Assembly: GCA_004010935.1 (NCBI GenBank)
Contig: CP026511.1
Location: 62,001 to 126,000, forward strand
Reading direction: 5' to 3'
DNA: 64,000 nucleotides
DNA from: Pseudomonadaceae bacterium SI-3
GTDB taxonomy: Bacteria > Pseudomonadota > Gammaproteobacteria > Pseudomonadales > Pseudomonadaceae
The translations under genes were made by a program, and so were the position numbers. Below, piece by piece: positions 1 through 10,310 of the stretch; position 1 is the first letter of the stretch, and each line of letters starts with the position of its first letter. The notes under the pieces are model-generated. The model ran no database searches. It saw only the letters and a program-made list of their open reading frames with translations, and was not told the origin of the DNA.

Positions 1-10
1 CGGAGGTCCG

Positions 11-34
11 GATCGCCAGCAAGCTGGCTCCTAC
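11..34. repeat. REP palindrome (GATCGCCAGC family), single copy
   Basis: The imperfect palindrome GATCGCCAGCAAGCTGGCTC followed by CTAC matches the Pseudomonas-type REP found again near 29.5, 31.0-31.7 and 57.8-57.9 kb. It lies upstream of treS with no partner visible because the window starts here. Confidence 0.8.
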
Positions 35-184
35 GAAGAAGCGTGGTGGCGCGGCTTGAGGTTGAGCTGGGTAGAAAGGCTGCTTTGCTGAAGTGGTGAT
101 CCATGGAATCCAATGCAACGATGCTGGCCCGCCCTACTCAAACGACTACATTCGCCCTCAGCGCAACGGGAACCGAAGGTCGTT

Positions 185-2254
185 ATGAGCACGCCAGACA
201 ATACCTACATCGAGTGGCTGGAAAGCCAGTCCATGCTAAAAGCTGCCCGTGATCGGGCCCGACTCTATGCCGGCCAGGCGCGGCTCTGGCAGCGCCCTTA
301 CGCCCAGGCGCGACCGCGTGATGCCAGTGCGATTTCCTCGGTGTGGTTCACCGCCTACCCAGCGGCGATCATCACGCCCGAAGGCGGCTCGGTGTTGCAG
401 GCGCTGGGGGACGATCGCCTCTGGAGCGCACTATCGGAACTTGGCGTGCAGGGCATCCATAACGGGCCGATGAAACGCTCCGGTGGCCTGCGTGGGCGTG
501 AGTACACCCCCACCATTGATGGCAACTTCGACCGCATCAGCTTCGATATCGACCCCAACCTCGGCACTGAGGCGGAGATGCAGCAGCTCAGCCGTATGGC
601 GGCCGCGCACAACGCCATCGTCATCGATGACGTCGTCCCGGCGCACACCGGCAAGGGCGCGGATTTCCGTCTTGCCGAGATGGCTTACGGTGATTACCCC
701 GGTCTCTATCACATGGTCGAGATCAATGAAGAAGACTGGCCCCTGCTGCCGGACGTGCCCAAGGGCCGAGATGCGATCAACCTGTCGCCCCCGGTGGTCG
801 ACCAGTTGAAGGAAAAGCACTACATCGTCGGCCAGCTGCAACGGGTGATCTTCTTCGAGCCGGGCATCAAGGACACCGACTGGAGCGTGACCGGCATCGT
901 GACCGGCGTCGATGGCAAGCGTCGGCGCTGGGTGTACCTGCACTACTTCAAGGAAGGCCAGCCGTCGCTGAACTGGCTTGACCCCACCTTCGCCGCCCAG
1001 CAACTGATCATTGGCGATGCGCTGCATGCCATCGACGTCTCGGGCGCGCGGGTCTTGCGCCTGGATGCCAACGGCTTCCTGGGTGTCGAGCGTCGCGCTG
1101 AAGGCACCGCCTGGTCCGAAGGCCATCCGCTGTCAGTGACCGGCAACCAGCTGATTGCTGGCGCAATCCGCAAAGCCGGTGGTTTCAGCTTCCAGGAACT
1201 GAACCTGACCATCGACGACATCGCCTCGATGTCCCACGGCGGCGCCGACCTCTCCTACGACTTCATCACTCGTCCCGCTTATCACCATGCCCTCGTGACT
1301 GGGGATACCGAATTCCTGCGGTTGATGCTGCGTGAAGTCCACGCGTTCGGCATCGATCCGGCTTCGCTGATCCACGCGATGCAGAACCACGACGAGCTGA
1401 CCCTGGAACTGGTGCATTTCTGGACACTGCACGCCTACGACCATTACCACTACCACGGGCAGACGCTGCCCGGCGGCGTCCTGCGCGAGCACATCCGTGA
1501 GGAAATGTACGAACGCCTGACCGGCGAGCATGCGCCCTACAACCTCAAGTTCGTCACCAACGGCGTGTCCTGCACCACCGTCAGCGTCATCACGGCGGCG
1601 CTGGGCATCCGTGACCTCAACACCATCAGCGCGGCCGATATCGAACAGATCCAACGCCTGCATATCCTGCTGGTGATGTTCAATGCCATGCAGCCTGGCG
1701 TGTTCGCCCTTTCCGGCTGGGATCTGGTCGGCGCGTTGCCGCTGGAAGCCGAGCAGGTGGAACACCTGATGACCGAAGGCGACACCCGCTGGCTGCATCG
1801 CGGCGGTTATGACCTGGCCGATATCGCACCCGAGGTGGACACCTCCAGCGAGGGCTTGCCCAAGGCGCGTTCGCTCTACGGCAGCCTGGTCGAGCAGCTG
1901 AAGAACACCGGCTCCTTCGCCTGCCAGCTCAAGCGCATCCTCAGCGTACGCCGCGCCTACGACATCGCCGCCAGCAAGCAGATCCTGATTCCAGACGTGC
2001 AGGCGCCAGGGTTACTGGTAATGGTCCACGAACTGCCCGCCGGTAAAGGCGTGCAGATCACGGCGCTCAACTTCAGCGCCGAGACCATCAGCGAGACGGT
2101 CACCCTCCCCGGCGTAGCGCCTGGGCCGGTGGTGGACATCATCCACGAAAGCATCGAAGGCGACCTCACCGAAAACGGTGAGATGACCTTCAACCTCGAC
2201 CCTTACGAAGGCCTTGCCCTGCGAGTGGTCAGCGCCGCATCACCGGTACTCTGA
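185..2254 (+). CDS. treS: trehalose synthase (maltose alpha-D-glucosyltransferase)
   Basis: A GH13 enzyme that interconverts maltose and trehalose in the cytoplasm, serving osmoprotection and storage-carbon metabolism. The ATG at 185 gives 689 residues beginning [12 protein letters not shown], which fits the length and start I remember for the P. stutzeri enzyme; the longer reading frame back to 113 adds a stretch without family character. Visible GH13 catalytic motifs are RLDANGFLG (nucleophile D294), FQELN (acid/base E338) and QNHDE (D403). A small beta-sandwich-like C-terminal region ends the protein. This form has no fused maltokinase domain, unlike many TreS proteins in Pseudomonas glycogen clusters, and no glgB, glgE or other trehalose gene sits next to it here, so it appears to stand alone. 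The upstream ribosome site is weak (GAAGG). Confidence 0.93.
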   Translation: MSTPDNTYIEWLESQSMLKAARDRARLYAGQARLWQRPYAQARPRDASAISSVWFTAYPAAIITPEGGSVLQALGDDRLWSALSELGVQGIHNGPMKRSGGLRGREYTPTIDGNFDRISFDIDPNLGTEAEMQQLSRMAAAHNAIVIDDVVPAHTGKGADFRLAEMAYGDYPGLYHMVEINEEDWPLLPDVPKGRDAINLSPPVVDQLKEKHYIVGQLQRVIFFEPGIKDTDWSVTGIVTGVDGKRRRWVYLHYFKEGQPSLNWLDPTFAAQQLIIGDALHAIDVSGARVLRLDANGFLGVERRAEGTAWSEGHPLSVTGNQLIAGAIRKAGGFSFQELNLTIDDIASMSHGGADLSYDFITRPAYHHALVTGDTEFLRLMLREVHAFGIDPASLIHAMQNHDELTLELVHFWTLHAYDHYHYHGQTLPGGVLREHIREEMYERLTGEHAPYNLKFVTNGVSCTTVSVITAALGIRDLNTISAADIEQIQRLHILLVMFNAMQPGVFALSGWDLVGALPLEAEQVEHLMTEGDTRWLHRGGYDLADIAPEVDTSSEGLPKARSLYGSLVEQLKNTGSFACQLKRILSVRRAYDIAASKQILIPDVQAPGLLVMVHELPAGKGVQITALNFSAETISETVTLPGVAPGPVVDIIHESIEGDLTENGEMTFNLDPYEGLALRVVSAASPVL

Positions 2255-2351
2255 CCGAGCATCAGCGCCCTCTTCGCTTGGCTCGCCGGCGCAGCTATAG
2301 TGCGCGCCGGCCGGCCCTGCGGGCCGCCTAGCTCATCCGAAGAGTGCATAC

Positions 2352-2993
2352 GTGTCCGCCACCTCCCGCTTCCGTTTCCTGCGCACGGTGTTCGCCTGCG
2401 TGCTCGGTTCGTCGATCTTTTCGAGCCAGGCGCAGACCGCCTGCCCGTCCGGCCAACAGCCCCTCTGCCTCGGCGCCTGCGTATGCATGCCGGTCTCTGC
2501 GCAGCATTCCGAAACGCTGTACGAGCAGATGCAGTGGCTGGCTGCCGCGGGGCTGGAGACCTGGATTCGCCAGTCGCGCGATCGGCTGGCGTTGCAGGAG
2601 AGCCAGCCTATCCCGCTGCACATCCGCTCGCAGCTCGAGCCCTATTTCGATCTGGCGGTGTTGGAGACCGCGCGCTACCGCGTCGGCGATGACAGCGTGC
2701 TCACCGCCGCCAACACCCTGCTGCGCAACCCGGACATCGTCGCGGTGACGCTGATCGACATCATCGTCTTCCGCAACGAGGCCGATGCCCTGGACAACGT
2801 TGCCCTCTGGGCGCACGAGCTCAAGCACGTCGAGCAATACCTGGAATGGGGCGTAGGCGAATTCGCGCGGCGCTATACCCGCGATTACAGCAGCGTCGAA
2901 CGGCCGGGTTATGCCATGGAGCTGCAGCTCGAGCGCGAAGCGGCCTTGCGCGAAACCGGCAGAAGCACAGCGTCGCGCCATTCAGCCGAATGA
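2352..2993 (+). CDS. secreted HExxH metallopeptidase-like protein (DUF4157-like)
   Basis: A 213-residue protein with a GTG start. Residues 1-29 look like a Sec signal peptide (basic start, hydrophobic core, SSQAQT cleavage-like end), so it should be periplasmic or exported. Around residue 155 is HELKHVEQYLEWG, an HExxH-type zinc motif with a following glutamate region, as in DUF4157/eCIS-core proteins; the surrounding text (VTLIDIIVFRN, then DNVALWAHELKH) fits that family. Two cysteine pairs near residues 31-45 (CPSG, CLGACVC) could form disulfides. No phage-tail or eCIS genes are nearby, so a link to contractile systems is not supported. Function unknown; an active peptidase is inferred from the motif only. 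Confidence 0.75.
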   Translation: MSATSRFRFLRTVFACVLGSSIFSSQAQTACPSGQQPLCLGACVCMPVSAQHSETLYEQMQWLAAAGLETWIRQSRDRLALQESQPIPLHIRSQLEPYFDLAVLETARYRVGDDSVLTAANTLLRNPDIVAVTLIDIIVFRNEADALDNVALWAHELKHVEQYLEWGVGEFARRYTRDYSSVERPGYAMELQLEREAALRETGRSTASRHSAE

Positions 2994-3057
2994 CCTAGAT
3001 CGAGGGATCGGCCCAGGGCAGCTCCGGTCACAGCCTTATCGCCATAAGGAGACTGCC

Positions 3058-3240
3058 ATGCCTGTTACCGTGACCAAGCTCCAGGGCAACGATATCCCCG
3101 AGGAGATGCGTGGGCCCGAGGTCGAGGTGGTATTCCGCGTCACCGACCATGAGGGCAAGGTGAAATACCTGCTGGACGATGTCGAAGCCGCACAGAGCGC
3201 CGTGCGGGCCAGCGATGAACGTCAGGCCGCGAAAGGGTGA
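3058..3240 (+). CDS. small hypothetical protein, 60 residues
   Basis: The start is the ATG at 3058, preceded by a clear AAGGAG at about 3046; the reading frame continues upstream into the end of the previous gene, but that part is not coding. The product begins MPVTVTKLQGNDIPEEM and is acidic and soluble, with predicted strand-rich text VEVVFRVTDHEGKVKYLL and a short helical tail. I do not recognise the family. It follows the metallopeptidase-like gene after 64 bases on the same strand and may share its transcript. Confidence 0.7.
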   Translation: MPVTVTKLQGNDIPEEMRGPEVEVVFRVTDHEGKVKYLLDDVEAAQSAVRASDERQAAKG

Positions 3241-3325
3241 CCGCTGCGGCAGCTTAAAAGCCGCGTAGGGCCTGACAATCCGACAGCTTGTTTTCGGCTG
3301 GCCGATGCCCTCTCGCCGCGGTGAC

Positions 3326-5119
3326 TCAACCGGCGCTGCCTTGAGTCGCCTGGGTGTTTTCGTCAGCCCAACCCAGCAGCAGCTCAGGCGCCATGGGGCG
3401 GGCAATGTAATACCCCTGTCCCTCTTCACAGCCCCACTGGGCCACCAGATCGTAGACCGCCTGGGTTTCGATCCCTTCGGCCACGACGCGCAGTTCGAGG
3501 CGCTTGGCCAAATCGATGATGGTTCGCACCAGCCGACAGTCTTTCTCGTCGTCGCCCAAGTTGCGGATGAAGGATTGATCGAGCTTGACCGTCGACGCGG
3601 GCAGGTCGCGCAGATAGGTCCAGTTGCTGTAGCCGGTGCCGAAGTCATCGATGGCCACCTCCACGCCCAGTGAGCGCAGGCGCAGCAGCTGGCGACTGAC
3701 TTCTCCCGGGTTACGCATCAGGGCGCTTTCGGTAAATTCCACCTCCAGACTTCTCGGGTCGACACGCTGATCGCTCAGCAACTCAATGATGCGATCGACG
3801 AAGGCCGGGCTGTCCAGATCCGACGCCGACACGTTGATGGCGACCTTGAACCTCGCCCCTTGGCGCTGCCAGGTTGCCGCCTGCATGACGGCCTTCTCGG
3901 CGACCCACAGGCTCAGCTCGCGGATCAGTGCGGTCTTCTCGGCCAGCGGAATGAATTCAGCCGGGCCGATGGCGCCGAGCGTCGGATGATCCCAGCGCAG
4001 CAGCGCCTCGACCGAAGTGCAGTGCCCATCCACCAGGCTGATACGCGGCTGATAGACCAGCCGCAGCTGTCCGTCGCTGTGTAACGCCTCGGCGAGACCG
4101 CTGAGCAAGGTGAAAGCACGCTGCTGCACCGCATCGAGTCGGGATTCGTAAGGCGACCAGCCGATGCCACGATCACGCGCGTCGTCCGCCGACGTGATCG
4201 CCAGGCGCAGCCAGTCCTGCTCCAGCACGCCACTGTGCAGCGGCAGCACGCCGAGACCGATCTGGGTCTTGATCGGAATCGAATTGCACTGCACCGGGGC
4301 GTCGAACGCCGCGATGATCCGGTCATAGAGCTGGATCAGCTCATCCTGCGGCCCGTCGGGGATCAGAAAAGCAAAACGACTCGGGCTGATGCAATACAGC
4401 CCGCACCGATCTGGAAGCTGCGCTTGCAGGGTCTGTTGCATGCGCAGCATCAGCGTTTGGGCAAAGCTGTGACCGAGCACCTTGATGATGTCGTTCAACA
4501 GCATCGGCCCGATCACATCGGCCACGACCAACACATTGCTCTGATCAGACGTGGCAGCTGCCCGCGCCACGTCATCTTCGAGCCGCGAGCGGTTGTACAA
4601 ACCCGTGGATGCATCGATGAAGTTGGTGTTGCGCAGTGTCAGGATGCGCGCCATCGTCAGTTTGGCGAAATGGCCAAGCATCGACAGTTCCTGCGGGGTC
4701 AGTGCCCGTCGCGGTTTGGTGTCGATGATGCACAGGCTGCCCAGGCCCAGCCCTTCCGGCGTAATCAGTGGCATGCCCGCATAAAAACGAATGCCCGGCT
4801 CGCCCGTGACCAGCGAGTTGTTCTGGAAGCGCACATCCTGGGTGGCATCGAGCACCTGGAGCGGCTCGTTAGCGAGGATTGCATAGGCGCAGAAGGAATC
4901 GTGTCGCGGCGTCTCCTGAGTCAGCAGCCCGATCCGGGCTGTGAACCACTGGCGCTGTTCGTCGACGATCGAGATCAACGCAATCGGCGCCTGAAAATAC
5001 TCCGCCACCATCGCCACGATGTGCTCGAACACCTCGTCGGGCGCCGTGTCCAGCCGGCACAGCTGCGTCACTTGCAGCTGTCGCTGCGCTTCATTTATCG
5101 GGGTGGGAGCACCAGCCAT
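3326..5119 (-). CDS. GAF / degenerate GGDEF / EAL cyclic-di-GMP phosphodiesterase
   Basis: A probable c-di-GMP-hydrolysing enzyme of about 597 residues. An N-terminal GAF domain (about 25-165; FCAYAILANEPLQVLDAT, FYAGMPLITPEG) is followed by a GGDEF-like domain whose signature is replaced by SPSRF, so cyclase activity is not expected. The C-terminal EAL domain (about 350-590) keeps its key motifs: SVEALLRW, EFTES, DDFGTGYS, KLDQSF and AEGIET. No transmembrane segment is visible, so it is probably cytoplasmic and senses a small ligand through GAF. The start is uncertain: ATG 5119 sits directly before the conserved GAF region, while ATG 5203 and 5314 are in frame upstream. It is divergent from a hybrid histidine kinase. 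Confidence 0.88.
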   Translation of the reverse strand: MAGAPTPINEAQRQLQVTQLCRLDTAPDEVFEHIVAMVAEYFQAPIALISIVDEQRQWFTARIGLLTQETPRHDSFCAYAILANEPLQVLDATQDVRFQNNSLVTGEPGIRFYAGMPLITPEGLGLGSLCIIDTKPRRALTPQELSMLGHFAKLTMARILTLRNTNFIDASTGLYNRSRLEDDVARAAATSDQSNVLVVADVIGPMLLNDIIKVLGHSFAQTLMLRMQQTLQAQLPDRCGLYCISPSRFAFLIPDGPQDELIQLYDRIIAAFDAPVQCNSIPIKTQIGLGVLPLHSGVLEQDWLRLAITSADDARDRGIGWSPYESRLDAVQQRAFTLLSGLAEALHSDGQLRLVYQPRISLVDGHCTSVEALLRWDHPTLGAIGPAEFIPLAEKTALIRELSLWVAEKAVMQAATWQRQGARFKVAINVSASDLDSPAFVDRIIELLSDQRVDPRSLEVEFTESALMRNPGEVSRQLLRLRSLGVEVAIDDFGTGYSNWTYLRDLPASTVKLDQSFIRNLGDDEKDCRLVRTIIDLAKRLELRVVAEGIETQAVYDLVAQWGCEEGQGYYIARPMAPELLLGWADENTQATQGSAG

Positions 5120-5497
5120 ATGATCAACTGCCTGGAAATTCGAATGGGTCCGAGCCGTCGGCGCGGCGTCCGGTATGGGTTGCAACGGATATCTGGACGT
5201 CATGCCCGAACGGTCGGCACAACGGGACCTCTTGCCCGCATATCGACCGGTTCGTTTGTTCCTTGATGAGGTGCCGACGGGAGGTGCAGATGGGCGCGAC
5301 ATGAGCATCCGCATAGTGGATACGCGCCAGCATGCTTGTAGGCTTCTCGCTTATCTGTCGCTCCGGAACGCCTTCGACGCATCGCTTTCCAACCTTCACC
5401 CCCACTGGTGAATTCGCCTCCATGCGGTTCATAACCGCGACAACCCAGCAGTACAAAGCCGCCGCCAGGTGGCGGTTTCAAAGGACGATGGCCGGAC
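5120..5497. other. divergent intergenic region between EAL gene and hybrid kinase
   Basis: About 380 bases between divergent starts. The left part could be coding if an upstream start of the EAL protein is used. It should hold both promoters; I see no clear palindrome, RNA gene or terminator. Confidence 0.5.
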
Positions 5498-7591
5498 ATG
5501 CCCGATGCGATGAATGAGGTGCCTGGTTTTCTCTCCGGTGGCGGAGAGATGGGTGCGTTGATGCGAAACCATGATTGGGCGGCCACGCCGTTCGGCCCTG
5601 TCGAGTGTTGGCCGCAATCCTTGCGCTCCATGGTCGGCGCCTGTCTGAATTCCCCGCTGTTGGGAACGGTGCTCTGGGGGCCAGAGCTGCGAATGCTCTA
5701 TAACGATGCTTACGTCGCCTCAATGGCCGATCGTCATCCGGCCGCGATAGGGCGGCCGGTAGCCGAGGTATGGGGTGACGTCTGGGACCTGGTGGCGCCC
5801 CCGTTTGAACATGCGATGCGCACGGGGGAAGGCTTCGCGCAGGACCGGGTCGAGTTGCCAATGGTGCGCAACGGCCAACCAGAAATCACCTATTGGAACA
5901 TCAGCGCGACACCGATTTTCGGTGAAGACGGCAGAGTCGTCGGCCTGCTGAACCAGGGCATCGAGATCACCGGTCAGGTGGTTGCCGAACAGCAGCGCCT
6001 GGTCGCCAAGCAGCAGTTGCGTGACATGAATGAGCAGTTGGCTCAAGAGGTTGCCATCCGCACGGAAGAACGCAACCTGATGTGGGACACCTCGCCCGAC
6101 TTGATGGTGGTGATCAACTTCAAAGGGATATTCCAGCGTGTGAACCCAGCATGGACGACCCTGCTCGGTTACCAGCCCGAAGAACTGATCGGCCATCACA
6201 TCAATGAATTCATTACCGAAGAAGACCATCTGCGTACCGTTGACGCCTACCTGACTACAGCCGGTGGCAAGCAGGTGCGGATCGTCAATCGCTACCGACA
6301 CAAGAACGGGGCGCACCACTGGATTTCGTGGGTCGCCGCACCCGCCGGTGACAAAACGTACGCCACCGGCCGTGACATCACCGAAGAAATAGAGCGTCAG
6401 GCACAACTCGAGTCGACCCACGAGCAGCTGCGCCAGGCACAGAAGATGGAAGCAGTCGGCCAGCTCACCGGCGGCCTGGCACACGACTTCAACAACCTGC
6501 TCGCCGGCATCTCGGTCAGCCTGGAAATGATTGAGGCCCGCATTCGGCAGGACCGCACCGGCGAGGTCTCGAAATATCTGCTGGTAGCGCAGGGTGCGAC
6601 CAAGCGGGCCGCGGCGCTGACCCATCGCCTGCTGGCCTTTTCCCGCCGTCAGACGCTGGCCCCAAAAGCCATCAATGCCGGGCGGCTGGTCAGCGGCATG
6701 CTCGACATGGTCCAGCGCACCGTGGGGCCGAACATCGTCGTGGAGAGTTACTGCACCGCTGATTTGTGGACGGCTCGGGTCGACCCGTCACAGCTGGAAA
6801 ATGCCCTGCTCAACCTGTGCCTCAATGCCCGCGACGCAATGCCTGAGGGCGGTCGCATCACGGTCGAAACCGGCAACCGCGTGTTCGATGCCGAGAGTGC
6901 CCGGCAGCAGGACATTCCCGAGGGCGAATACCTGGCCATCCGCGTCACCGACAGCGGCACCGGCATGTCGCCCGAGGTGCTGACCAAGGCCTTCGACCCC
7001 TTCTTCACCACCAAGCCGATGGGGGAAGGAACAGGCCTCGGCCTGTCGATGATCCATGGATTTACGCAGCAGTCCGGTGGTCAGGTGCGTATCCATTCCC
7101 AGCTTGGTATCGGCACCACCGTCAGCCTCTACTTGCCGCGGTACACCGGCACGGCGGAGCGCGATAACGGCCCGCTCGGTCTGGCACCCGTGCTGCCCGC
7201 CCAGCGAGGCGAGACGGTGCTGGTCGTCGATGACGAACCGACCGTGCGGCTGCTGATCACCGATCTATTGGCGGATCTCGGCTATCGCGCCATCGTCGTC
7301 GCCGACGGGGTTGCGGCACTCGAAGTGCTGCAATCCGGCGAGCACCTCGATCTGCTGCTGACCGATGTCGGCCTGCCCGGCGGCATGAACGGTCTGCAGC
7401 TCGCCAATGCCGGTCGGCTCGCTCGTCCCGATCTGCGCGTGCTGTTCATCACCGGTTATGCCGAGAACGCATTGTTCCACAACGGCCTGCTGGAGCCCGG
7501 AATGTCGGTGCTCAGCAAACCGTTTTCGGTTAACAGCCTGGCCGAGCGGATGCGCGAGCTGATCGGACAGCCGCCTGCGCTTCACGGCTGA
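5498..7591 (+). CDS. hybrid sensor histidine kinase with C-terminal receiver
   Basis: A 697-residue soluble sensor kinase. Two PAS-like domains come first (about 20-150, with WNISATPIFGEDGRVVG; and about 195-300, with DLMVVINFKGIFQRVNPAW), then a helical linker and HisKA with H-box [17 protein letters not shown] (H329). The ATPase domain has NLCLNARDAMPEGG, DSGTGM and GEGTGLGLSM. The receiver at the end has VVDDEPTVR, phospho-acceptor D623 in LLTDVGLPGG, and a conserved lysine in LSKPFSV. No transmembrane helix is seen. No separate response regulator is adjacent, so output probably goes through a distant partner. The gene at 8056 is a close architectural relative, suggesting duplication with a small DUF2934 gene between them. 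Confidence 0.9.
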   Translation: MPDAMNEVPGFLSGGGEMGALMRNHDWAATPFGPVECWPQSLRSMVGACLNSPLLGTVLWGPELRMLYNDAYVASMADRHPAAIGRPVAEVWGDVWDLVAPPFEHAMRTGEGFAQDRVELPMVRNGQPEITYWNISATPIFGEDGRVVGLLNQGIEITGQVVAEQQRLVAKQQLRDMNEQLAQEVAIRTEERNLMWDTSPDLMVVINFKGIFQRVNPAWTTLLGYQPEELIGHHINEFITEEDHLRTVDAYLTTAGGKQVRIVNRYRHKNGAHHWISWVAAPAGDKTYATGRDITEEIERQAQLESTHEQLRQAQKMEAVGQLTGGLAHDFNNLLAGISVSLEMIEARIRQDRTGEVSKYLLVAQGATKRAAALTHRLLAFSRRQTLAPKAINAGRLVSGMLDMVQRTVGPNIVVESYCTADLWTARVDPSQLENALLNLCLNARDAMPEGGRITVETGNRVFDAESARQQDIPEGEYLAIRVTDSGTGMSPEVLTKAFDPFFTTKPMGEGTGLGLSMIHGFTQQSGGQVRIHSQLGIGTTVSLYLPRYTGTAERDNGPLGLAPVLPAQRGETVLVVDDEPTVRLLITDLLADLGYRAIVVADGVAALEVLQSGEHLDLLLTDVGLPGGMNGLQLANAGRLARPDLRVLFITGYAENALFHNGLLEPGMSVLSKPFSVNSLAERMRELIGQPPALHG

Positions 7592-7747
7592 ACTCCTACC
7601 CTTTTACTGGGGCTTTCGTCGGCTTCCCGGTTTATTGCCGGAACCATCCGCCTGCTATTCCCCTCTGCTGAATACAGATGAGAAAGCACCGAACCGAGCC
7701 GAGACGCCGTGCTATGGCGTCTCTATCAGCACAAAGAGGGCAAACAC

Positions 7748-7945
7748 ATGGCTGACGAACAACGTATCCGCGAACGCGCCCACGAAATCTGGGAAGCCAA
7801 GGGCCGTCCCGAAGGCCAGCAAGACGAGCACTGGGCAGAAGCCCGCGACGAGATGGAACCTTTCTACAAGGAAGGCGATGCCACCGCTGGCAGCATCGAA
7901 AGCAGTGTCGCGATACCCATGCCCAAGCCGGAAGGCGAACGCTGA
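7748..7945 (+). CDS. DUF2934 family small protein
   Basis: A 65-residue protein. The ATG at 7748 follows AAAGAGG with good spacing and precedes the DUF2934 core RIRERAHEIWEAKGRPEG, then a W-containing helix (DEHWAEARDEM). Family members are small soluble proteins of unknown function, often stress-induced in proteobacteria. It sits between two hybrid kinases on the same strand; whether it belongs functionally with them is not shown. Confidence 0.82.
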   Translation: MADEQRIRERAHEIWEAKGRPEGQQDEHWAEARDEMEPFYKEGDATAGSIESSVAIPMPKPEGER

Positions 7946-8055
7946 TCGGCTGAGCTGTCGGAGCGCGGCGTGTTAGCCGTCTCCGACGCCAGACACTTTC
8001 ATTTTCGCAGCGGCTAAAGCAGACAGCGCTCTCCTTCACCTGGTTATTCGTCCCG

Positions 8056-10090
8056 ATGCAAACACTCGACTACAAGGCCATCTTTCAGGCTGTCCCCAAC
8101 CTGCACCTGATCCTTTCGCCTGATCCGACCTTCACGATCCTGGCGGCCAGTGATGCGCAGTTGCGCGCGACCAATACGCGTCGGGAAGACAGCGTCGGGC
8201 GACCGGTTTTCGATGTATTCCGCAAGAACCCTGACGAGCCCAAAGAGTTCGGTACCGGCGTTTTGCGCGCCTCGCTTGAACGCGTGCTGAACACACGTGC
8301 ACCGGATCGCATGGCCATTACCCGATACGACATCGCTCGCCCGCAAGCCGAAGGTGGCGGCTTCGAGCTGCGCTATTGGAGCCCGCTCAACGTGCCGGTG
8401 CTGGACGACAATGGAGAGCTGCATTGCATCCTTCATCAGGTCGAAGATGTCACCGAGCATGTAAAAGGTGAGGAACGCGCTGCGTTGAGCCACACCAACG
8501 AGCGCTTCCGTGCCGCGCTGATGGCATCAGGCACTGGAACCTTCAACTGGTACCTGAACGACGGCAGCATTCAGTTCGATAGCTCGCTGGAGCAGATGTT
8601 CGGGCTGGCGCTGGGGCAGCGGCTCGACAGCTTCGAGCGGTTCATCGAGCAGGTGCATGCCGAAGACCGCACGCGGGTACGGCGGGCATTCGACCGCTAC
8701 GCTCAGGCACTCGATGGTGCGGTGGAGTTCCGCCTGGCGCATACCAGCCCGGAATCCTGGTTGATCTGCCGGGCCAAAGCTTTCCGCGATGCTACCGGCC
8801 AACTCGCCTACGTAGCTGGGGCCTGCACCGACATCAGTGCACGCAAGCACGCCGAGGAAGCCCAGCAGATCAGCGAGAAACGGCTGCGTCAGCTTAACGA
8901 AACCCTTGAAGCGCGTGTGGCCGCAGAGGTCAGCGAGCGCAGCCGCACCGAACAGGCGCTGCGCCAGGCCCAGAAAATGGAGGCTGTCGGCCAGCTCACT
9001 GGTGGTATCGCTCACGACTTCAACAACCTGCTGACCGGCATCATCGGCAGCCTGGACCTCATGCAGCGACGTTTCCGCCGTGGGGAGGTCGCGGATGTGG
9101 AGCGCTACATCAATGCGGCGGTAACCTCTGCGCAGCGTGCGTCGGCACTGACGCAACGGCTGCTGGCCTTCTCTCGTCAGCAAGCGCTCGACCTCAAGCC
9201 GGTCGACGTCAACCAACTGGTCGCCTCGCTGGAAGATCTGCTCCATCGCACCACTGGCGAGAACATTGCGGTCATCACCCAGCTCAGTGCGGGGCTGCCG
9301 CCCGCCTGCATGGACGTGAATCAGCTTGAAAACGCCGTGATCAACCTTGTCATCAACGCGCGATGCCATGCCGCACGGTGGCCGAATCACCATCTCCACG
9401 GCCAACTTTCAGCTGGGCAGCGAGCCGGATCCCGCTCGGCGCGGGCTGACTGAGGGCGAGTATGTACTGCTGACGGTCAGCGACACCGGCGTCGGCATGA
9501 CCCCGGACGTCATCGAGCGCGCCTTTGAGCCCTTCTTCACCACCAAGCCCATCGGCAAGGGCACCGGGCTTGGGCTTTCGATGATCTATGGCTACATCAA
9601 ACAGGCCAAGGGCTACATCCACATCGAGTCCAAGCCTGAAAGCGGCTCCCGCGTGCACCTCTACCTGCCTGTCCATCATGGCGAAGCCAGCGCTGTGGAA
9701 GTGGCGCAAGAGCGCACGCTACAAGGCACTGGCGAGACGATTCTGGTGGTCGAAGACGAACCCGTGGTCCGCTCGCTGGTGGTCGAAGTGCTCAACGACC
9801 TGGGCTACGAGACGCTGGAAGCCGGCGAAGCCTCCGAAGCGCTGTTGATCACCGAGAGCTCGCAGCGAATCGATCTGATGGTCTCGGACGTCGGCCTGCC
9901 CGGCATGAACGGCCGGCAACTGGCCGAGATCGTTCGCCAGCAGCGTCCCGGCCTGAAAGTGCTCTTCGCCACCGGCTACGCCGAAAGCTTCGCTGCCAAC
10001 GACATCCTCGGGCCGGACATGGCCGTGATGGCCAAGCCGTTCGCCATCGATGCGTTTGCGCAAAAGGTCGGAGAGATGTTGGGTTCGTAG
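8056..10090 (+). pseudogene. hybrid sensor histidine kinase broken by a 2-base frameshift
   Basis: Read across both frames this is a kinase of about 678 residues: two PAS-like domains (about 10-140 and 150-265), HisKA ([18 protein letters not shown]320), ATPase (DTGVGM, GKGTGLGLSM) and a receiver (VVEDEPVVR, VSDVGLPGMNG, MAKPFAI). The first frame (8056-9453) runs correctly to VINLVINAR and then becomes unrelated text ending at a stop; the second frame picks up exactly with DAMPHGG. At 9357-9362 the sequence has three CG repeats where four would keep the frame, so a 2-base contraction is the simplest cause. The second piece has an ATG at 9347 but would start inside the ATPase domain. As read, the product lacks ATP binding and receiver, so it is probably inactive; a sequencing error cannot be excluded. 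Confidence 0.85.
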
Positions 10091-10310
10091 GCCAGTTGAC
10101 GGTCGCTCTGCCGAGGCGCTGCCCAACGCTAACCCCGGGCCGCTCAGCGCCCTGCCCCTACCCTTGCCAAATGCCACCGCTTTGCGGTTGCACCAAGCCC
10201 GCAGATCAACCTGACCCATCAGGGTTGGCTCTGCGACTCGCGGGAACTACCGTGTACCAGCGAGCCAATTCAATCAACGCGGCCATCAGCCGCCTTTGAA
10301 AGGAAAACCT

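Noticed and set aside
2352..2993. eCIS (contractile injection) locus
   Set aside because: Only one DUF4157-like gene is present, with no sheath, tube or baseplate genes nearby.
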